Assembly: GCA_013297865.1 (NCBI GenBank)
Contig: JAAFIP010000006.1
Coordinates: 124,001 to 188,000 of the forward strand
From: Polaromonas sp.
GTDB taxonomy: Bacteria > Pseudomonadota > Gammaproteobacteria > Burkholderiales > Burkholderiaceae_C
Reading direction: 5' to 3'
DNA length: 64,000 bases
Each line of letters starts with the position of its first letter. The stretch's first letter is position 1. The notes under the pieces were generated by a model. That model saw only the letters and a program-made list of their open reading frames with translations. It did not search any database and was not told the DNA's origin. Shown in pieces: positions 43,459-52,558 of this stretch. Both the position numbers and the translations under genes were made by a program.

Positions 43459-44898
43459 TTACTTGAAGATCACCGTACTGGCCTTCAGCGGTGGTGGCGA
43501 CGAGGCGGTGACTGCGCTGATGGTGTCATCGCTGCATACCTGCACCCGTTTGCCCACGGCAATGTCGCTGGCCGTGCCGCCAACAAACTTGGCCCCGCTG
43601 GCATCAAACGGTATGCCGTCGATGTACTGGCCAATCGAAATCCCCTTGCCTACCTTGAAGACATTGGCAGAAATCACCTCGCTGATGGCCCCACCCACAG
43701 CCACGCGTCCTGAGCAGTTGTCGGCTCCGGGGTTAGGCAAAGTGATGGTGCCTGTCACTGTAGTGGTGCCAGTGCCCGGCGGCATGGTGACGGTGCCTGG
43801 CGGTACGGTAACCGTGCCAGTTACCGTGGTGCTGCCTGTGCCGGGCGGCACAGTGACGGTGCCCGTCATGGTGGGCACGGTGGTGGTGCCGGTAGGCGGA
43901 CGTGGCTGGTCATCACACAGGATCGGGTTGGCCGACCAGGTGCCCTTGTCGCCACTGGCAGGGCCGGTGAAGGTGCCGGTGTATTTGCCCTTGGCATCGC
44001 TTTGGCCAGTGCCCAGGATCTTGGCGCCATTGCCCAGGTCAAAAGTCAGCGATATCTTGCCATCCGCGGTCAGTGTGCCTGTCACGGGGATGTCGGCAGT
44101 GGCCGGATTGCCTGCTGGCTTGATGGCCTGCAGCTCGGTCTGCAGCGTCTGGCTCAAGACCTTGATGTCTTTGGCCAGGGTGTCTTGCAATGCGCCAAGC
44201 TGTTTGCCAAACTCATCGAGAATGGTCTTGACCTTGGCTTCAATCGCCTGGTACTGCGCGTTGGCATCTGGCGCGTTGGCTGGCACCGCACGCCAGGCCT
44301 CACGCTGAATCTTCAGCAGTGCATCAGTGGCCTGCGCCAACGTGGACACACCGAGGCGGAATTTTTCATATTCCACCTTGGCGCTGTCGCTGAATTTTTT
44401 CAGTGCAGCTTTGAGCTTGGCCTTGTCTTCAGCGCTCAGGTTGCTGTCGTCTTCCTGCATGGCGCTGCGCTGCGCGAGCGTGCCGGTGACGTCAAAGGTT
44501 TTTCCACCGTCGCTGCTCTTGGCGTTCAGAGTCAGTTTGCCTTTGAGGGCCGTGTCTTTGCTGGGGCCTTCGCTGACCTTGGCATCAAAATCGAGCACTG
44601 CGCTGCGCATGACCTGCATCGTCGAGGTGGAGGTGCCCGTGCTGGTTGTGCTGGTGGTGGTTGTGCCGCTGATGCTTACCGAGGTGGCCTCATCGGTAGA
44701 CACGGTCTGCAGGCTGGGTGGGCCTTTGCTGGTGTCGGCTGCGCTGCTGCCAGCGGGCGCAGCGCTATCCCCGCTGCTGCCACCGCCGCCGCCACAGGCG
44801 GTCAGTCCGAAGACGCTGGCTGCAAGTACCGCCAGGCCCAAACGCTGTGCCCATCGGTGCAAGCCCGACCGGCATAAAGAAGGTGGAAGATAAGACAT
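43459..44898 (-). CDS. Lipoprotein with Thr/Val/Pro tandem repeats and DUF5666-like C-terminus
   Basis: 479 residues from ATG 44896-44898 with AGGAG upstream. A lipoprotein signal ends GLTACGGGGG with lipidated Cys35. A Ser/Thr-rich linker (about 60-100) leads to a helical middle domain (about 130-280), then repeats of the type TVTVPPGT/TTVTGT (about 355-400), and a C-terminal beta domain with IDGIPFDASGAKF and VGKRVQVCSDD resembling DUF5666. It would be anchored in the outer membrane. Function unknown. Confidence 0.75.
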   Translation of the reverse strand: MSYLPPSLCRSGLHRWAQRLGLAVLAASVFGLTACGGGGGSSGDSAAPAGSSAADTSKGPPSLQTVSTDEATSVSISGTTTTSTTSTGTSTSTMQVMRSAVLDFDAKVSEGPSKDTALKGKLTLNAKSSDGGKTFDVTGTLAQRSAMQEDDSNLSAEDKAKLKAALKKFSDSAKVEYEKFRLGVSTLAQATDALLKIQREAWRAVPANAPDANAQYQAIEAKVKTILDEFGKQLGALQDTLAKDIKVLSQTLQTELQAIKPAGNPATADIPVTGTLTADGKISLTFDLGNGAKILGTGQSDAKGKYTGTFTGPASGDKGTWSANPILCDDQPRPPTGTTTVPTMTGTVTVPPGTGSTTVTGTVTVPPGTVTMPPGTGTTTVTGTITLPNPGADNCSGRVAVGGAISEVISANVFKVGKGISIGQYIDGIPFDASGAKFVGGTASDIAVGKRVQVCSDDTISAVTASSPPPLKASTVIFK

Positions 44899-45317
44899 GT
44901 CGATTGCTCCTGAAAAAGTGGATGAAGCGCTATGTTCAATCCTGAGCTTTCGAGCGGCAACCCGGGTTTTGTGACCACGGGTGAATTTGGTGCACGGCAT
45001 GTGTCAAATTGGTGCAGGCGGTGCTGCAGCCGTTGACTGCATAAGAGCGTCAAAGCCAATGCTCGCAAGGCGCGAACGTGATGCGTGATGGTTTGCAGTA
45101 ACTACCGTTGCCTACTTGCGTTCACATTATCGACACAAGCTTACCTGGCAGTTATGGACGATGTGCAACAGTTCAGCAGGACATATGACTCGATAATCCA
45201 CGCCATGTTGCTGCGCGGGCGGTAAACAACCGTTTCAACCGTATGAAGCTTTTTCATTCGCGCACAAAAAAACCACCCAGTGCTTGCGCACCAAGTGGCT
45301 GATTTATTGCAAATTTC
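44899..45317. other. Gap between the lipoprotein gene and tRNA-Asn
   Basis: 419-bp region. It holds the lipoprotein ribosome site (AGGAG, about 44907-44911) at one end and the tRNA terminator (45266-45298) at the other. Between them I see no open frame with coding character, repeat or integration site. Confidence 0.6.
45266..45298 (-). terminator. Rho-independent terminator of tRNA-Asn
   Basis: On the minus strand CCACTTGGTG-CGCAAG-CACTGGGTGG forms a 10-bp stem (with GT pairs) followed by a run of seven T. It starts 20 bp after the tRNA. Confidence 0.85.
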
Positions 45318-45393
45318 TGGCTCCTCGACCTGGGCTCGAACCAGGGACCTACGGATTAACAGTCCGGCGCTCTACCGACTGAGCTATCGAGGA
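45318..45393 (-). tRNA. tRNA-Asn (anticodon GTT), CCA encoded
   Basis: 76 bases on the minus strand. The acceptor TCCTCGA pairs with TCGAGGA before GCCA. The D arm is GCTCAGTCGGTAGAGC, the anticodon loop is CTGTTAA with GTT, and the T arm contains GGTTCGAGCC. All arms pair, so it looks functional. Confidence 0.98.
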
Positions 45394-45406
45394 ACGGTAG
45401 CCTTAG

Positions 45407-45412
45407 ATTATA
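45407..45412 (-). promoter_or_regulatory. -10 box of the tRNA-Asn promoter
   Basis: TATAAT on the minus strand within GGGCTATAATCTAAGG, about 13 bp before the tRNA 5' end. No clear -35 was seen. A GC-rich discriminator-like segment follows. Confidence 0.5.
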
Positions 45413-45455
45413 GCCCGAAATTGGGCGGTTTTTCCAGGTGGGCGGGCTGTGGGCG

Positions 45456-47582
45456 TCACAGGTTCAGACTCAGGCCCGCGCGCACGCTGCGTCCCTGCTG
45501 GGGGAACAGGTAGACATGGCCAAACTGGGTGGGCGATTCCCTGAAGTAGGCTTTGTTGAACAGATTATCCACGCCAAGTGTCCAGGTGGCCTGCGCGCCA
45601 GCTATCTTGTGGCCGTAGCTTAGGGCCGCGTCGATGCGGGTCCAGGCGGGCAGGGTGATGCTGCCGTCGGGCAGCACGCTGCGCTGGCCTTCGTGCGAGA
45701 GGTGGGCGCTGGTGGCCAGGCCTGGCAGGCTGGTGAAGCGGTACTGGGCGTTGAGCCGGGCGATGACACTGGGGACATTGGTGGGGCGCTGGCCGTTGAG
45801 GTTGGCGTTGATGACGGCGTCCTGCTGACGGGCACGGATCAACGAGGCTGAGCCGCTGAGCTGCCAGGGGCCTACGCTGTACTGTGCGCTGGCTTCCAGG
45901 CCGCTGTGGCGCTGCTGGCCGTCAAACTCTACCGTGGTGCCTGTGTCTACCGCCAAGGGGCGGGTGATGGTGAACCAGGCCAGGCTCCATTGCACATCGG
46001 CCATGCGGGACTTGATGCCCAGCTCGGTCTGGCGGCTGCGCAAGGCGGGTAGCGGCTGGCCTTTTTGCGCGCCGTAGACGGAAAGATTGGGCACCACGCG
46101 TGACTCGATGCCTTGGCCGTGGCTGGCGTAGAGCAGGGTGTCTGGCGTGGCCTGGTAGCCCACAGCGGCCCATGGCGTGTTGATGCGCTGGCTGTACTGG
46201 GTACTGGCGGTGGGGTTGCTGCTGGCGCGGTCCAGCGCGGTGTGGCGCAAGCCCAGCCAGGTGCTGAATTGGGTGTTCCACTGAATGGCGTCAGCAATGG
46301 ACAGCTCGGTGGAGCGGTTGTCGCGGTCGGTGTAATCTGACAGAGGGCGGGAGTCGGCCGCTAAGGCGCTGGGGGTGAACAGGTTGACTGACCCCACGGG
46401 GTTGAACGCGTTCGATTGACCGCGCTCTTTGTAGGTGCTGCGCAGCATGCCCACACTCAGCTCATGCTGCACGCCTGCGGTATCGAATTTGCCTTTGAGC
46501 AGCAGTTGCCCTGCCTGGGTGGTGCGGCGCTCGTTTTCGCTGCGAAAGTCGTACAGATCGATATCGCCATTGGGACAATAGCGGTCGGCGTAATAGTCCA
46601 CGCCGTTGGCATCGGTACAACCAAACGGAAACGCCACCCGGTCCTGTGACTTCAGGCGCTGCGTGCCGTAGTGCGCGCTCCAGCGCCAGTCACTGCTGAT
46701 CGCCTGCTCAAAACGCAGGCTGGCCGTGGTGCCCTGCAGCTCGACCGGCAGGCTCCAGGGCTGGGTGTTGATATTGATGCGCGGGTTGGCGGCAGGCAGC
46801 TGGTTGCCCAGCAGGCTCAGGCCGGGCACGCTGGGCTGGCTGCGTTTGGAGTATTCCACCTCGGCTTCGAGCAGGCTGTCTTTGCCAATGCGCCAGTCCA
46901 TGGCCAGGGCGGCCAGCTCGCGGTGGCCACGGGTATTGGGAGTGGGCGTGTTCAGTTTGTCGCTAGCAAGATTGAGGCGATAGCCAAACGCGTCGCTGCT
47001 GCCAAACCTGCCGCCCAGGTCAGCAGCAGCCCCGCTCGCACCTGCGCTGCCTGCTTGCAACGTCACCGTGCGCAGCGGCTGCGCCGTGGGCCGCTTGACG
47101 CTGTAGTTGATCAAGCCGCCGGGTGCGCTGGTGCCTGCCTGGATGCCGCTGGTGCCTTTGAGGATGCTGATGCGCTCCTTGTTGTCCAGTGGAATAAAGG
47201 TTTCTGCACTGATTGGCAGGCCGTCGCGGCGGTAGTTGAATTTGTTGTCCAGCACGAAGCCGCGCACGGTGGCGTAGTCCCAGTAGCCTGTGGTGTTGTA
47301 GGCGTCGCTGATCGATGCGTCCAGCTTGATGACATCGGCCAATCGCCGGGCACCCGCTGCTTGCATCTGCTGCGCGTCAATCACGCTGGCGCTCATCGGC
47401 GTGCGCTGCAAAGGCGTGTCGCCAAAGCCGGTGATCTCTGCAGAGTTGCTGGCAGTGTCTGTCTGGATCGTCACAGGCTTGAGCGTGACTTGAGCCAGGG
47501 CACTGTGCGCTACTAAAAATGTAGCAGCTCCCGCGATTAAACAGTGGCTTGCAGGCGGTTTATTCTTGAAAAATAATGTCAT
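45456..47582 (-). CDS. TonB-dependent outer-membrane receptor under a TPP riboswitch
   Basis: 708 residues. A 30-residue signal peptide (ending VAHSALA) precedes the plug domain (about 50-160, with TPMSASVIDAQQMQAAGARRLADVIKLDAS and ISILKGTSGIQAGTSAPGGLINY) and a 22-strand barrel ending in GRSVRAGLSLNL. By sequence it belongs to the siderophore-receptor type, but a TPP riboswitch lies directly upstream, so thiamine or a precursor is the more likely cargo. Codons 12-27 derive from a copy of the interspersed 50-bp repeat, encoding part of the signal peptide. Confidence 0.92.
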   Translation of the reverse strand: MTLFFKNKPPASHCLIAGAATFLVAHSALAQVTLKPVTIQTDTASNSAEITGFGDTPLQRTPMSASVIDAQQMQAAGARRLADVIKLDASISDAYNTTGYWDYATVRGFVLDNKFNYRRDGLPISAETFIPLDNKERISILKGTSGIQAGTSAPGGLINYSVKRPTAQPLRTVTLQAGSAGASGAAADLGGRFGSSDAFGYRLNLASDKLNTPTPNTRGHRELAALAMDWRIGKDSLLEAEVEYSKRSQPSVPGLSLLGNQLPAANPRININTQPWSLPVELQGTTASLRFEQAISSDWRWSAHYGTQRLKSQDRVAFPFGCTDANGVDYYADRYCPNGDIDLYDFRSENERRTTQAGQLLLKGKFDTAGVQHELSVGMLRSTYKERGQSNAFNPVGSVNLFTPSALAADSRPLSDYTDRDNRSTELSIADAIQWNTQFSTWLGLRHTALDRASSNPTASTQYSQRINTPWAAVGYQATPDTLLYASHGQGIESRVVPNLSVYGAQKGQPLPALRSRQTELGIKSRMADVQWSLAWFTITRPLAVDTGTTVEFDGQQRHSGLEASAQYSVGPWQLSGSASLIRARQQDAVINANLNGQRPTNVPSVIARLNAQYRFTSLPGLATSAHLSHEGQRSVLPDGSITLPAWTRIDAALSYGHKIAGAQATWTLGVDNLFNKAYFRESPTQFGHVYLFPQQGRSVRAGLSLNL
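47509..47556 (+). repeat. Interspersed 50-bp element, copy 10 (in TonB receptor signal peptide, antisense to the gene)
   Basis: GCTACTAAAAATGTAGCAG, CTCCCGCGATTAAACAGTGG, then CTTGCAGGC on the plus strand. The receptor reads its complement as ASHCLIAGAATFLVA. It shares the CGATTAAACAG variant with copy 11. Confidence 0.75.
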
Positions 47583-47683
47583 AACGGTGTCTCAGACGTC
47601 ATAACAGGTCGGCATGTGGAGCGACTGCAGCCTACGCATGTGCGTGGCAGTGGCGGTTGAGAAACCACCCAACTCCGGTACAA

Positions 47684-47765
47684 GCTTCCCTGCGCGAGGA
47701 TTACCTCAATCAGGTTCAAAGGGACTTTCTCAGTCGCGCACCTTGCGGCGCGCAACACCCCTAGC
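47684..47765 (-). ncRNA. TPP riboswitch (THI element)
   Basis: On the minus strand the conserved pieces are in order: GGGGTG, CTGAGA, the TGAACCTGAT segment, GGTAAT, and GCGCAGGGAA. These are the thi-box landmarks of the thiamine-pyrophosphate aptamer. It lies about 100 bases upstream of the TonB-receptor start. GGTGGTTTCTCAACCGCCAC just downstream can form a short hairpin and could be part of the expression platform. Confidence 0.93.
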
Positions 47766-47861
47766 GGATTGCCTTGTTGCCAAGGCAGGCTGGATTTTAG
47801 CGGTATTTGCGCTGTGCTCAAACGGCTTGCTACACTTGGTGACTCACTAGGAGGGCTACCC

Positions 47862-48593
47862 ATGATCGTGTTGCACAAATACATTGCCGCCTGGGGGCTG
47901 CCTGACATCAGCCCGTTTTGCAGCAAGACAGAAATCTACCTGCGCATGGCAGGCTGGGCCTACACCACCAAGACCGGCGATTCGCGTAAAGCACCCAAAG
48001 GCAAGCTGCCGTTCATCGAGATGGATGGCCAGACGATCTGTGATTCCAGCGACATCATTGACGCTCTGGAGGCGCGCGCAGACCATCCGCAGGGTGGGCC
48101 TCTGGACGCTGGATTGTCACTGGCCGACAAAGCCGCAGGCCGGGCACTGCAGTCCATGCTGGAAGAGCACTTTTATTTCATCACCGCCTGGAACCGCTGG
48201 GGCAATGATGCGGGCTGGGCCGTGTACCAGGAGCCTTTGCTGCAGTACGTCAAGCAGATGGGTATTCCTGCTTTTGCTGCTGGACTGGTCACAGGCCTGA
48301 TCCGCCGCGATGTAATCAAGTCCATCCGCAATCAGGGCATGGGCCGCCACAGCGAAGCGCAGATCAACGCCATCGGCGTCAAGCTATTGACTGCGTTGGG
48401 TGACTGGCTGGGCGACAAGCCGTATATGCTTGGCGAGCAGCCGCGCACTTTGGATGCTACGGCCTACGCATTTTTGATTGGCATATGGGATGCGCCGATC
48501 AACAGCCCGCTCAAAGCGTATATGCAAAGCCGACCCAATATGGTGGCCTATTGCGAGCGCATGAAGGCGCGGTATTGGCAAACTGGCAGCTAA
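47862..48593 (+). CDS. Glutathione S-transferase family protein (FaxC/metaxin-like)
   Basis: 243 residues from ATG 47862 with TAGGAGG upstream. It starts LHKYIAAWGLPDISPFCSKTEIYLRMAGW, contains KLPFIEMDGQTICDSSDIIDAL with the cis-Pro and Ser of the GST N-domain, and ends LDATAYAFLIGIWDAPINSPLKAYM. The pattern matches the FaxC/Tom37-like group of GSTs. Substrate unknown. It is divergent from the TonB receptor. Confidence 0.88.
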   Translation: MIVLHKYIAAWGLPDISPFCSKTEIYLRMAGWAYTTKTGDSRKAPKGKLPFIEMDGQTICDSSDIIDALEARADHPQGGPLDAGLSLADKAAGRALQSMLEEHFYFITAWNRWGNDAGWAVYQEPLLQYVKQMGIPAFAAGLVTGLIRRDVIKSIRNQGMGRHSEAQINAIGVKLLTALGDWLGDKPYMLGEQPRTLDATAYAFLIGIWDAPINSPLKAYMQSRPNMVAYCERMKARYWQTGS

Positions 48594-48620
48594 GGACTGA
48601 GGGCGCAGGCCATCTGCATA

Positions 48621-48660
48621 GCTGCAGTTTACGCTTCGCTGCAGTTTACGCTTCGCTGCA
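48621..48660. repeat. 17-bp tandem repeat (about 2.3 copies)
   Basis: GCTGCAGTTTACGCTTC occurs twice head to tail, followed by GCTGCA. It lies in the 69-bp gap between two convergent genes. Confidence 0.75.
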
Positions 48661-48662
48661 CC

Positions 48663-49475
48663 CTAGAGATTGGGCATCAGCGGCTTGGTGCCCATGTACC
48701 TGCAGACGGAATCGATCAGTTTTTCATCGTCCAAATAGGTGTCCAGGCTGTGGCCAAAGCCCCAGGAGGTGATGGTGCCATGGCCCGCCAGGGTGGCGCG
48801 CAGGTTGCGGTTGCCGCTGAGGCCGGTGACAGGGTCAAATCGGTGCCAGTAGGCGTGCATGCTGATGAAACTGTTGGTGGGCCAGGTCATCGCTGGCGAA
48901 GCCACTGCAAACACATGGATGCGGATGGGCCCGCGGGCAATGGCGGCTTTCAAGACTGGATCAGTGATGGTGTTGGCTGGTATCTTGCCAGACATCAACG
49001 CTGAATACTGCATCAAGGCGTTGGAGGTAATCAGGTTGCCCTGGCTGTGCGCCATGATGCACAGCGGCCGGGTAGGCCAATTGTGGCCATGCTCGATAAA
49101 CAGGTTGAGCAGGCTGTTGGTGCAGCCGTTGGGTGATTTGCCGGTGTAGCCCACCGCGCCACGTGCCAGCAAGCCTACCTGGTCACTGACGCATTGGCCC
49201 AGGTCAAATGCCAGGTTCTCAAATACGAATGCACCACGCAATGCGCTGGAGACCCAGACATTCTCAGTACCCTTCTGGTTGTAGACGCCCAGCACCTCGC
49301 AGCCTATGGCGTTGATGATCTGATGGGCTGAGGTGGCATGCTCCGAAGCATTGTTCATAATGCCGTTGACAAACACAATGCGTCTGTCTGCCCGTGCCCC
49401 GGCTTTGGTGTAGCGTGTGCGAACCCCGCCTGTAGAAGGGTTAACGTTCGTGCCGCTAAATAATGCTCCCGCCAT
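48663..49475 (-). CDS. Putative alpha/beta hydrolase, uncharacterised
   Basis: 270 residues. RRIVFVNGIMNNASEHATSA resembles the oxyanion-hole strand of a lipase-like hydrolase, and IMAHSQGNLITSNAL carries the nucleophile elbow (AHSQG). A candidate histidine is in WGFGHSLDTYL. There is no signal peptide. Function unknown. The first codons (ATGGCGGGAGCATTATTTA) look loosely like the interspersed repeat, but the match is too short to claim. Confidence 0.72.
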   Translation of the reverse strand: MAGALFSGTNVNPSTGGVRTRYTKAGARADRRIVFVNGIMNNASEHATSAHQIINAIGCEVLGVYNQKGTENVWVSSALRGAFVFENLAFDLGQCVSDQVGLLARGAVGYTGKSPNGCTNSLLNLFIEHGHNWPTRPLCIMAHSQGNLITSNALMQYSALMSGKIPANTITDPVLKAAIARGPIRIHVFAVASPAMTWPTNSFISMHAYWHRFDPVTGLSGNRNLRATLAGHGTITSWGFGHSLDTYLDDEKLIDSVCRYMGTKPLMPNL

Positions 49476-49570
49476 TTTTCTGTTCCCCAGAGTTAGGTTG
49501 TAACTTTGAGGACGAATGGCTAAGGGCTCTTTTTCAAGAGCAAGATGTAAAAGAGTGAGTACTCGGGGTC

Positions 49571-50674
49571 TTAGTCAAATACGGGTGACTCCACGCCCAG
49601 CACCTTGTGCAGCTTGGGAGAGGTGGTGGTGTACTGCAAATGCACTTTCTTGTCGGGGAAGATGATGCTGACTGCGCCGAAAGCGGCCAGGGCGCATTCG
49701 TGGAAACCGCTGAGGATCAGCTTCTTTTTGCCTGGGTAGGTGTTGATGTCGCCCACTGCAAAGATGCCGGGCACATTGGTGGAAAACTTTTCAGTGTCCA
49801 CCTTGACCTGCTTGCGCTCGATCTCCAGGCTCCAGTGGGCAATTGGCCCGAGCTTGGGCGACAGACCAAAAAAGACCAGCAGCATGTCCAGCGGCACCAC
49901 GCGCGTGACGCCATCGCCACCGGTGACTTTGGCACCCGTGAGCTTGCCGTCTTTTTCTTCGATGCCAGTGATCTGGCCCACGATGAACTGCATCGCGTAG
50001 TCATCGCATAGTTGCTTCATCTTGGCTACTGAGGCAGGCGCGGCCTTGAAGCCATCACGGCGGTGGATCAAGATAACGCTTTCGGCTTTGTTGGGGCCGT
50101 CTTGTGCGAAGTTGAGTGCCCAGTCCAGGGCAGAGTCGCCGCCACCGACGATAACGAGGTTCTTGTCCTTAAACTGCTCGGGGCTGCGCACGCGGTAGTG
50201 CAACTGCGTGCCATCGTAGGCCTCAATGCCATCTACTTTGAGCGTGCGCGGCTGGAAAGCGCCCACACCGGCAGCAATGAAAATGGTCTTGGTGATGAAC
50301 TTGGTGCCCTTGCTGGTTTCCACAAAGAAGCGGCCATCGTCCTGCTTTTGCACCGTGGTGACTTCCTGCCCGAAATGGAAGGTAGCGCCAAAAGGCTCAA
50401 TCTGCTTGAGCAGGCTGTCGGTCAGCTCTTTGCCAGTGCACACCGGCACGGCAGGAATGTCATAGATCGGCTTGTCAGGGTATAGCTCAATACACTGACC
50501 GCCAGGATAGGCCAGGCTGTCGATGACATGGGCTTTGACTTCCAGCAGGCCCAGTTCAAACACCTGGAACAAACCGACAGGGCCTGCGCCAACGATGACG
50601 GCATCCGTCTCAATGGGGCCATCATGTGCTGCGGCTGTGTCGATCACTTCTTGGTTCAATTGTGGTTCCATCAT
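49571..50674 (-). CDS. Ferredoxin-NADP+ reductase, thioredoxin-reductase-like
   Basis: 367 residues. The FAD motif [18 protein letters not shown] (about 26-43), NADPH motif [16 protein letters not shown], and [28 protein letters not shown] match bacterial FNR2/YumC-type reductases, which lack the thioredoxin-reductase disulfide. It transfers electrons from NADPH to ferredoxin. Ferredoxin fdxA is the next gene upstream, and the cys genes follow, so it may supply CysI. A long palindrome separates it from fdxA. Confidence 0.93.
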   Translation of the reverse strand: MMEPQLNQEVIDTAAAHDGPIETDAVIVGAGPVGLFQVFELGLLEVKAHVIDSLAYPGGQCIELYPDKPIYDIPAVPVCTGKELTDSLLKQIEPFGATFHFGQEVTTVQKQDDGRFFVETSKGTKFITKTIFIAAGVGAFQPRTLKVDGIEAYDGTQLHYRVRSPEQFKDKNLVIVGGGDSALDWALNFAQDGPNKAESVILIHRRDGFKAAPASVAKMKQLCDDYAMQFIVGQITGIEEKDGKLTGAKVTGGDGVTRVVPLDMLLVFFGLSPKLGPIAHWSLEIERKQVKVDTEKFSTNVPGIFAVGDINTYPGKKKLILSGFHECALAAFGAVSIIFPDKKVHLQYTTTSPKLHKVLGVESPVFD

Positions 50675-50693
50675 TCAATACCTAAATACAGGA

Positions 50694-50868
50694 CATCCGG
50701 ACGCGAAGGACGCGAAAGTTACGCGAAGGACGCAAAAGAAGACAAAATAAAATTCAAAATAAACTGAAAAACAATTTAGAAAACTCAACTTCGAAAATGA
50801 GTTTTTTTAAATTTTGGTTTTCCTTTAGCGTCCTTCGCGTAACTTTCGCGCCTTTCGCGTCTGGATGT
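50694..50868. repeat. CGCGAAGG-family long palindrome, copy 1 (ferredoxin reductase/fdxA gap)
   Basis: Arms 50694-50747 (starting CATCCGGACGCGAAGGACG) and 50813-50868 are imperfect complements over about 55 bp, around a 65-bp AT-rich loop. Each arm holds repeated CGCGAAGG(A/G)CGC units. It would form a long stem as RNA or cruciform. Confidence 0.88.
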
Positions 50869-50880
50869 TCGATCCCAACC

Positions 50881-51210
50881 CTAGCGCTCCAGCAAAGCGA
50901 GCTTGCCAGTCTTGTCTTTCCACTCGTCCGCGTCTGCAGGCGCGGGTTTGCGTTTGGTGATGCTTTTCCAGCCAGCTTTTTGCGACAGCTCGACATTGAG
51001 CTTGATAAAGTGCTGCTGGTCAGCCGGGGCGTCTTCTTCGGCGTAGATGGCGTTGACGGGGCACTCGGGAATGCAGACGGCGCAATCAATGCATTCATCG
51101 GGGTCGATGACGAGCATGTTGGGGCCTTCGCGGAAGCAATCGACGGGACAGACATCGACACAGTCGGTATATTTGCATTTGATACAGGCTTCGGTGACGA
51201 TATGGGTCAT
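50881..51210 (-). CDS. fdxA: Ferredoxin FdxA (7Fe-type)
   Basis: 109 residues. [19 protein letters not shown] and [17 protein letters not shown] hold the cysteines of a [3Fe-4S]/[4Fe-4S] pair, with the usual C-terminal extension. It likely carries electrons between the ferredoxin-NADP reductase downstream and enzymes such as CysI. It ends the sulfur-assimilation run after cysN. Confidence 0.95.
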   Translation of the reverse strand: MTHIVTEACIKCKYTDCVDVCPVDCFREGPNMLVIDPDECIDCAVCIPECPVNAIYAEEDAPADQQHFIKLNVELSQKAGWKSITKRKPAPADADEWKDKTGKLALLER

Positions 51211-51282
51211 TTTGTACTTTTCAACTGAAACTGGTGTAAACCCTTGATTTTATTGGGTTTTGGCTTTCTTTTCCGGGGGGCT

Positions 51283-52539
51283 TCAACTAATCAACACTGC
51301 GCCTGATGTTTTATGGCTGGCGGTGTCCACCAGGATCAACGCACCCAGGGTCTTGGACTGGGCATAGGGCAGGGTGGCCAGGGGCTCCTGCAGGGCCAGT
51401 TCAATGCCGCCTATCTCGTTGGGGGCCAGCTCTGTAGCCTGCTCCTGGGCCAGGGTATTGACGTTGAGGCGGTGCGTGATGCGCGCTACTTTGGCCTTGA
51501 CCCAGCGGTGGCCATGCAGCGCCCAATAGGTGCGGCCTGCCACCAGGGGGGCGTCGTCCATCCAGGCTACGGTGGCGCGGATGCTGCGGCTGGGCTCGAA
51601 CGCGCCCGGGGCCAGCAGCCAGTCGCCGCGCGACACATCGACCTCGCGGTCCAGCACAATGCCCGCCGACAGGCCGGCCAACACGCTTTGGGGATGGCGG
51701 GCATGGTCCAGCACTTGGGCAATTTTGGCGGTTTGGCCACTGGGCAGCACGGTAATGTCCTGTCCGGCCTGCACGCCGCCTGTGGCCACACGGCCCCAGA
51801 ACACGCGGCGACCCTGGGAGGTGTCCGACGAACTGGAGAACTTCTCCACCCACTGCACCGGAAAGCTCAGGGGCAGCAGGGCCTCGCTGCGTGCGTTGGG
51901 CAGGCGCTCCAAAATGGAAAGCAAACTGTCGCCGCTGTAGCCAGCAAAGGCGGCGCTTTTTTCCACCACATTGCTGCCGTCCAGGGCAGAGATGGGCACC
52001 GTGGCGGCCACACTGATGCCCGCTTCCTTTGTAAACGCTGCCAGCGCCGCACTGATATTCTGGAAGGCCAATGCACTGTCGGTGACGGCATCGAGCTTGT
52101 TGATGGCAAACACCACGCTGGGCACGCGCAGCAGATGCACCAGCAGGCTGTGGCGGCGGGTCTGGGGCAGCAACTGCAGGGCGGGGTTTTTCCAGTCCAG
52201 CTTGATGGCGTCCACCAGCACCACGGCGGCATCGGCGCTGCTGGCGGCGGTCACCATGTTGCGGGTGTACTGCTCGTGGCCTGGTGCATCGCCAATTATG
52301 AACTTGCGGCTCGCGGTGGAAAAATAGCGGTAAGCCACATCAATGGTAATGCCCTGCTCACGCTCAGCGCTTAGGCCATCGGTAAAGAGCGCCAGGTCAG
52401 CGGTGCCGCTTTTGGACACGCCAGCGAGCTGGTCTTGCAGCACGGCCTTGCTGTCGATCAGCAAGCGGCCAATCAAGGTGGACTTGCCATCGTCTACGCT
52501 GCCGCAGGTGATGAATTTGAGGGTGGATAGGTGGTTCAT
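51283..52539 (-). CDS. cysN: Sulfate adenylyltransferase subunit 1 (GTPase)
   Basis: 418 residues of an EF-Tu-like GTPase: P-loop GSVDDGKSTL (about 13-22), switch II DAPGH, and NKLD. It lacks the fused APS kinase of CysNC, in line with an APS-reductase pathway that needs no PAPS. With CysD it forms APS from sulfate and ATP. In many genomes cysD and cysN are adjacent or overlap; here a 189-bp palindrome separates them. Confidence 0.95.
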   Translation of the reverse strand: MNHLSTLKFITCGSVDDGKSTLIGRLLIDSKAVLQDQLAGVSKSGTADLALFTDGLSAEREQGITIDVAYRYFSTASRKFIIGDAPGHEQYTRNMVTAASSADAAVVLVDAIKLDWKNPALQLLPQTRRHSLLVHLLRVPSVVFAINKLDAVTDSALAFQNISAALAAFTKEAGISVAATVPISALDGSNVVEKSAAFAGYSGDSLLSILERLPNARSEALLPLSFPVQWVEKFSSSSDTSQGRRVFWGRVATGGVQAGQDITVLPSGQTAKIAQVLDHARHPQSVLAGLSAGIVLDREVDVSRGDWLLAPGAFEPSRSIRATVAWMDDAPLVAGRTYWALHGHRWVKAKVARITHRLNVNTLAQEQATELAPNEIGGIELALQEPLATLPYAQSKTLGALILVDTASHKTSGAVLIS

Positions 52540-52558
52540 GGGCTTGGGTGTTTGAAAT

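Noticed and set aside
45318-45393. tRNA-Asn as the edge of an integrated island
   Set aside because: No integrase, no duplicated tRNA 3' end and no change of gene type were found on either side.
49440-49490. A thirteenth copy of the 50-bp repeat at the start of the hydrolase gene
   Set aside because: Only GCGGGAGCA and TTATTTA match; the rest of the element is missing, so chance similarity is likely.
51313-52374. 353-codon plus-strand frame opposite cysN
   Set aside because: It is a Gly/His/Gln-rich shadow of the conserved GTPase frame with no start signal.
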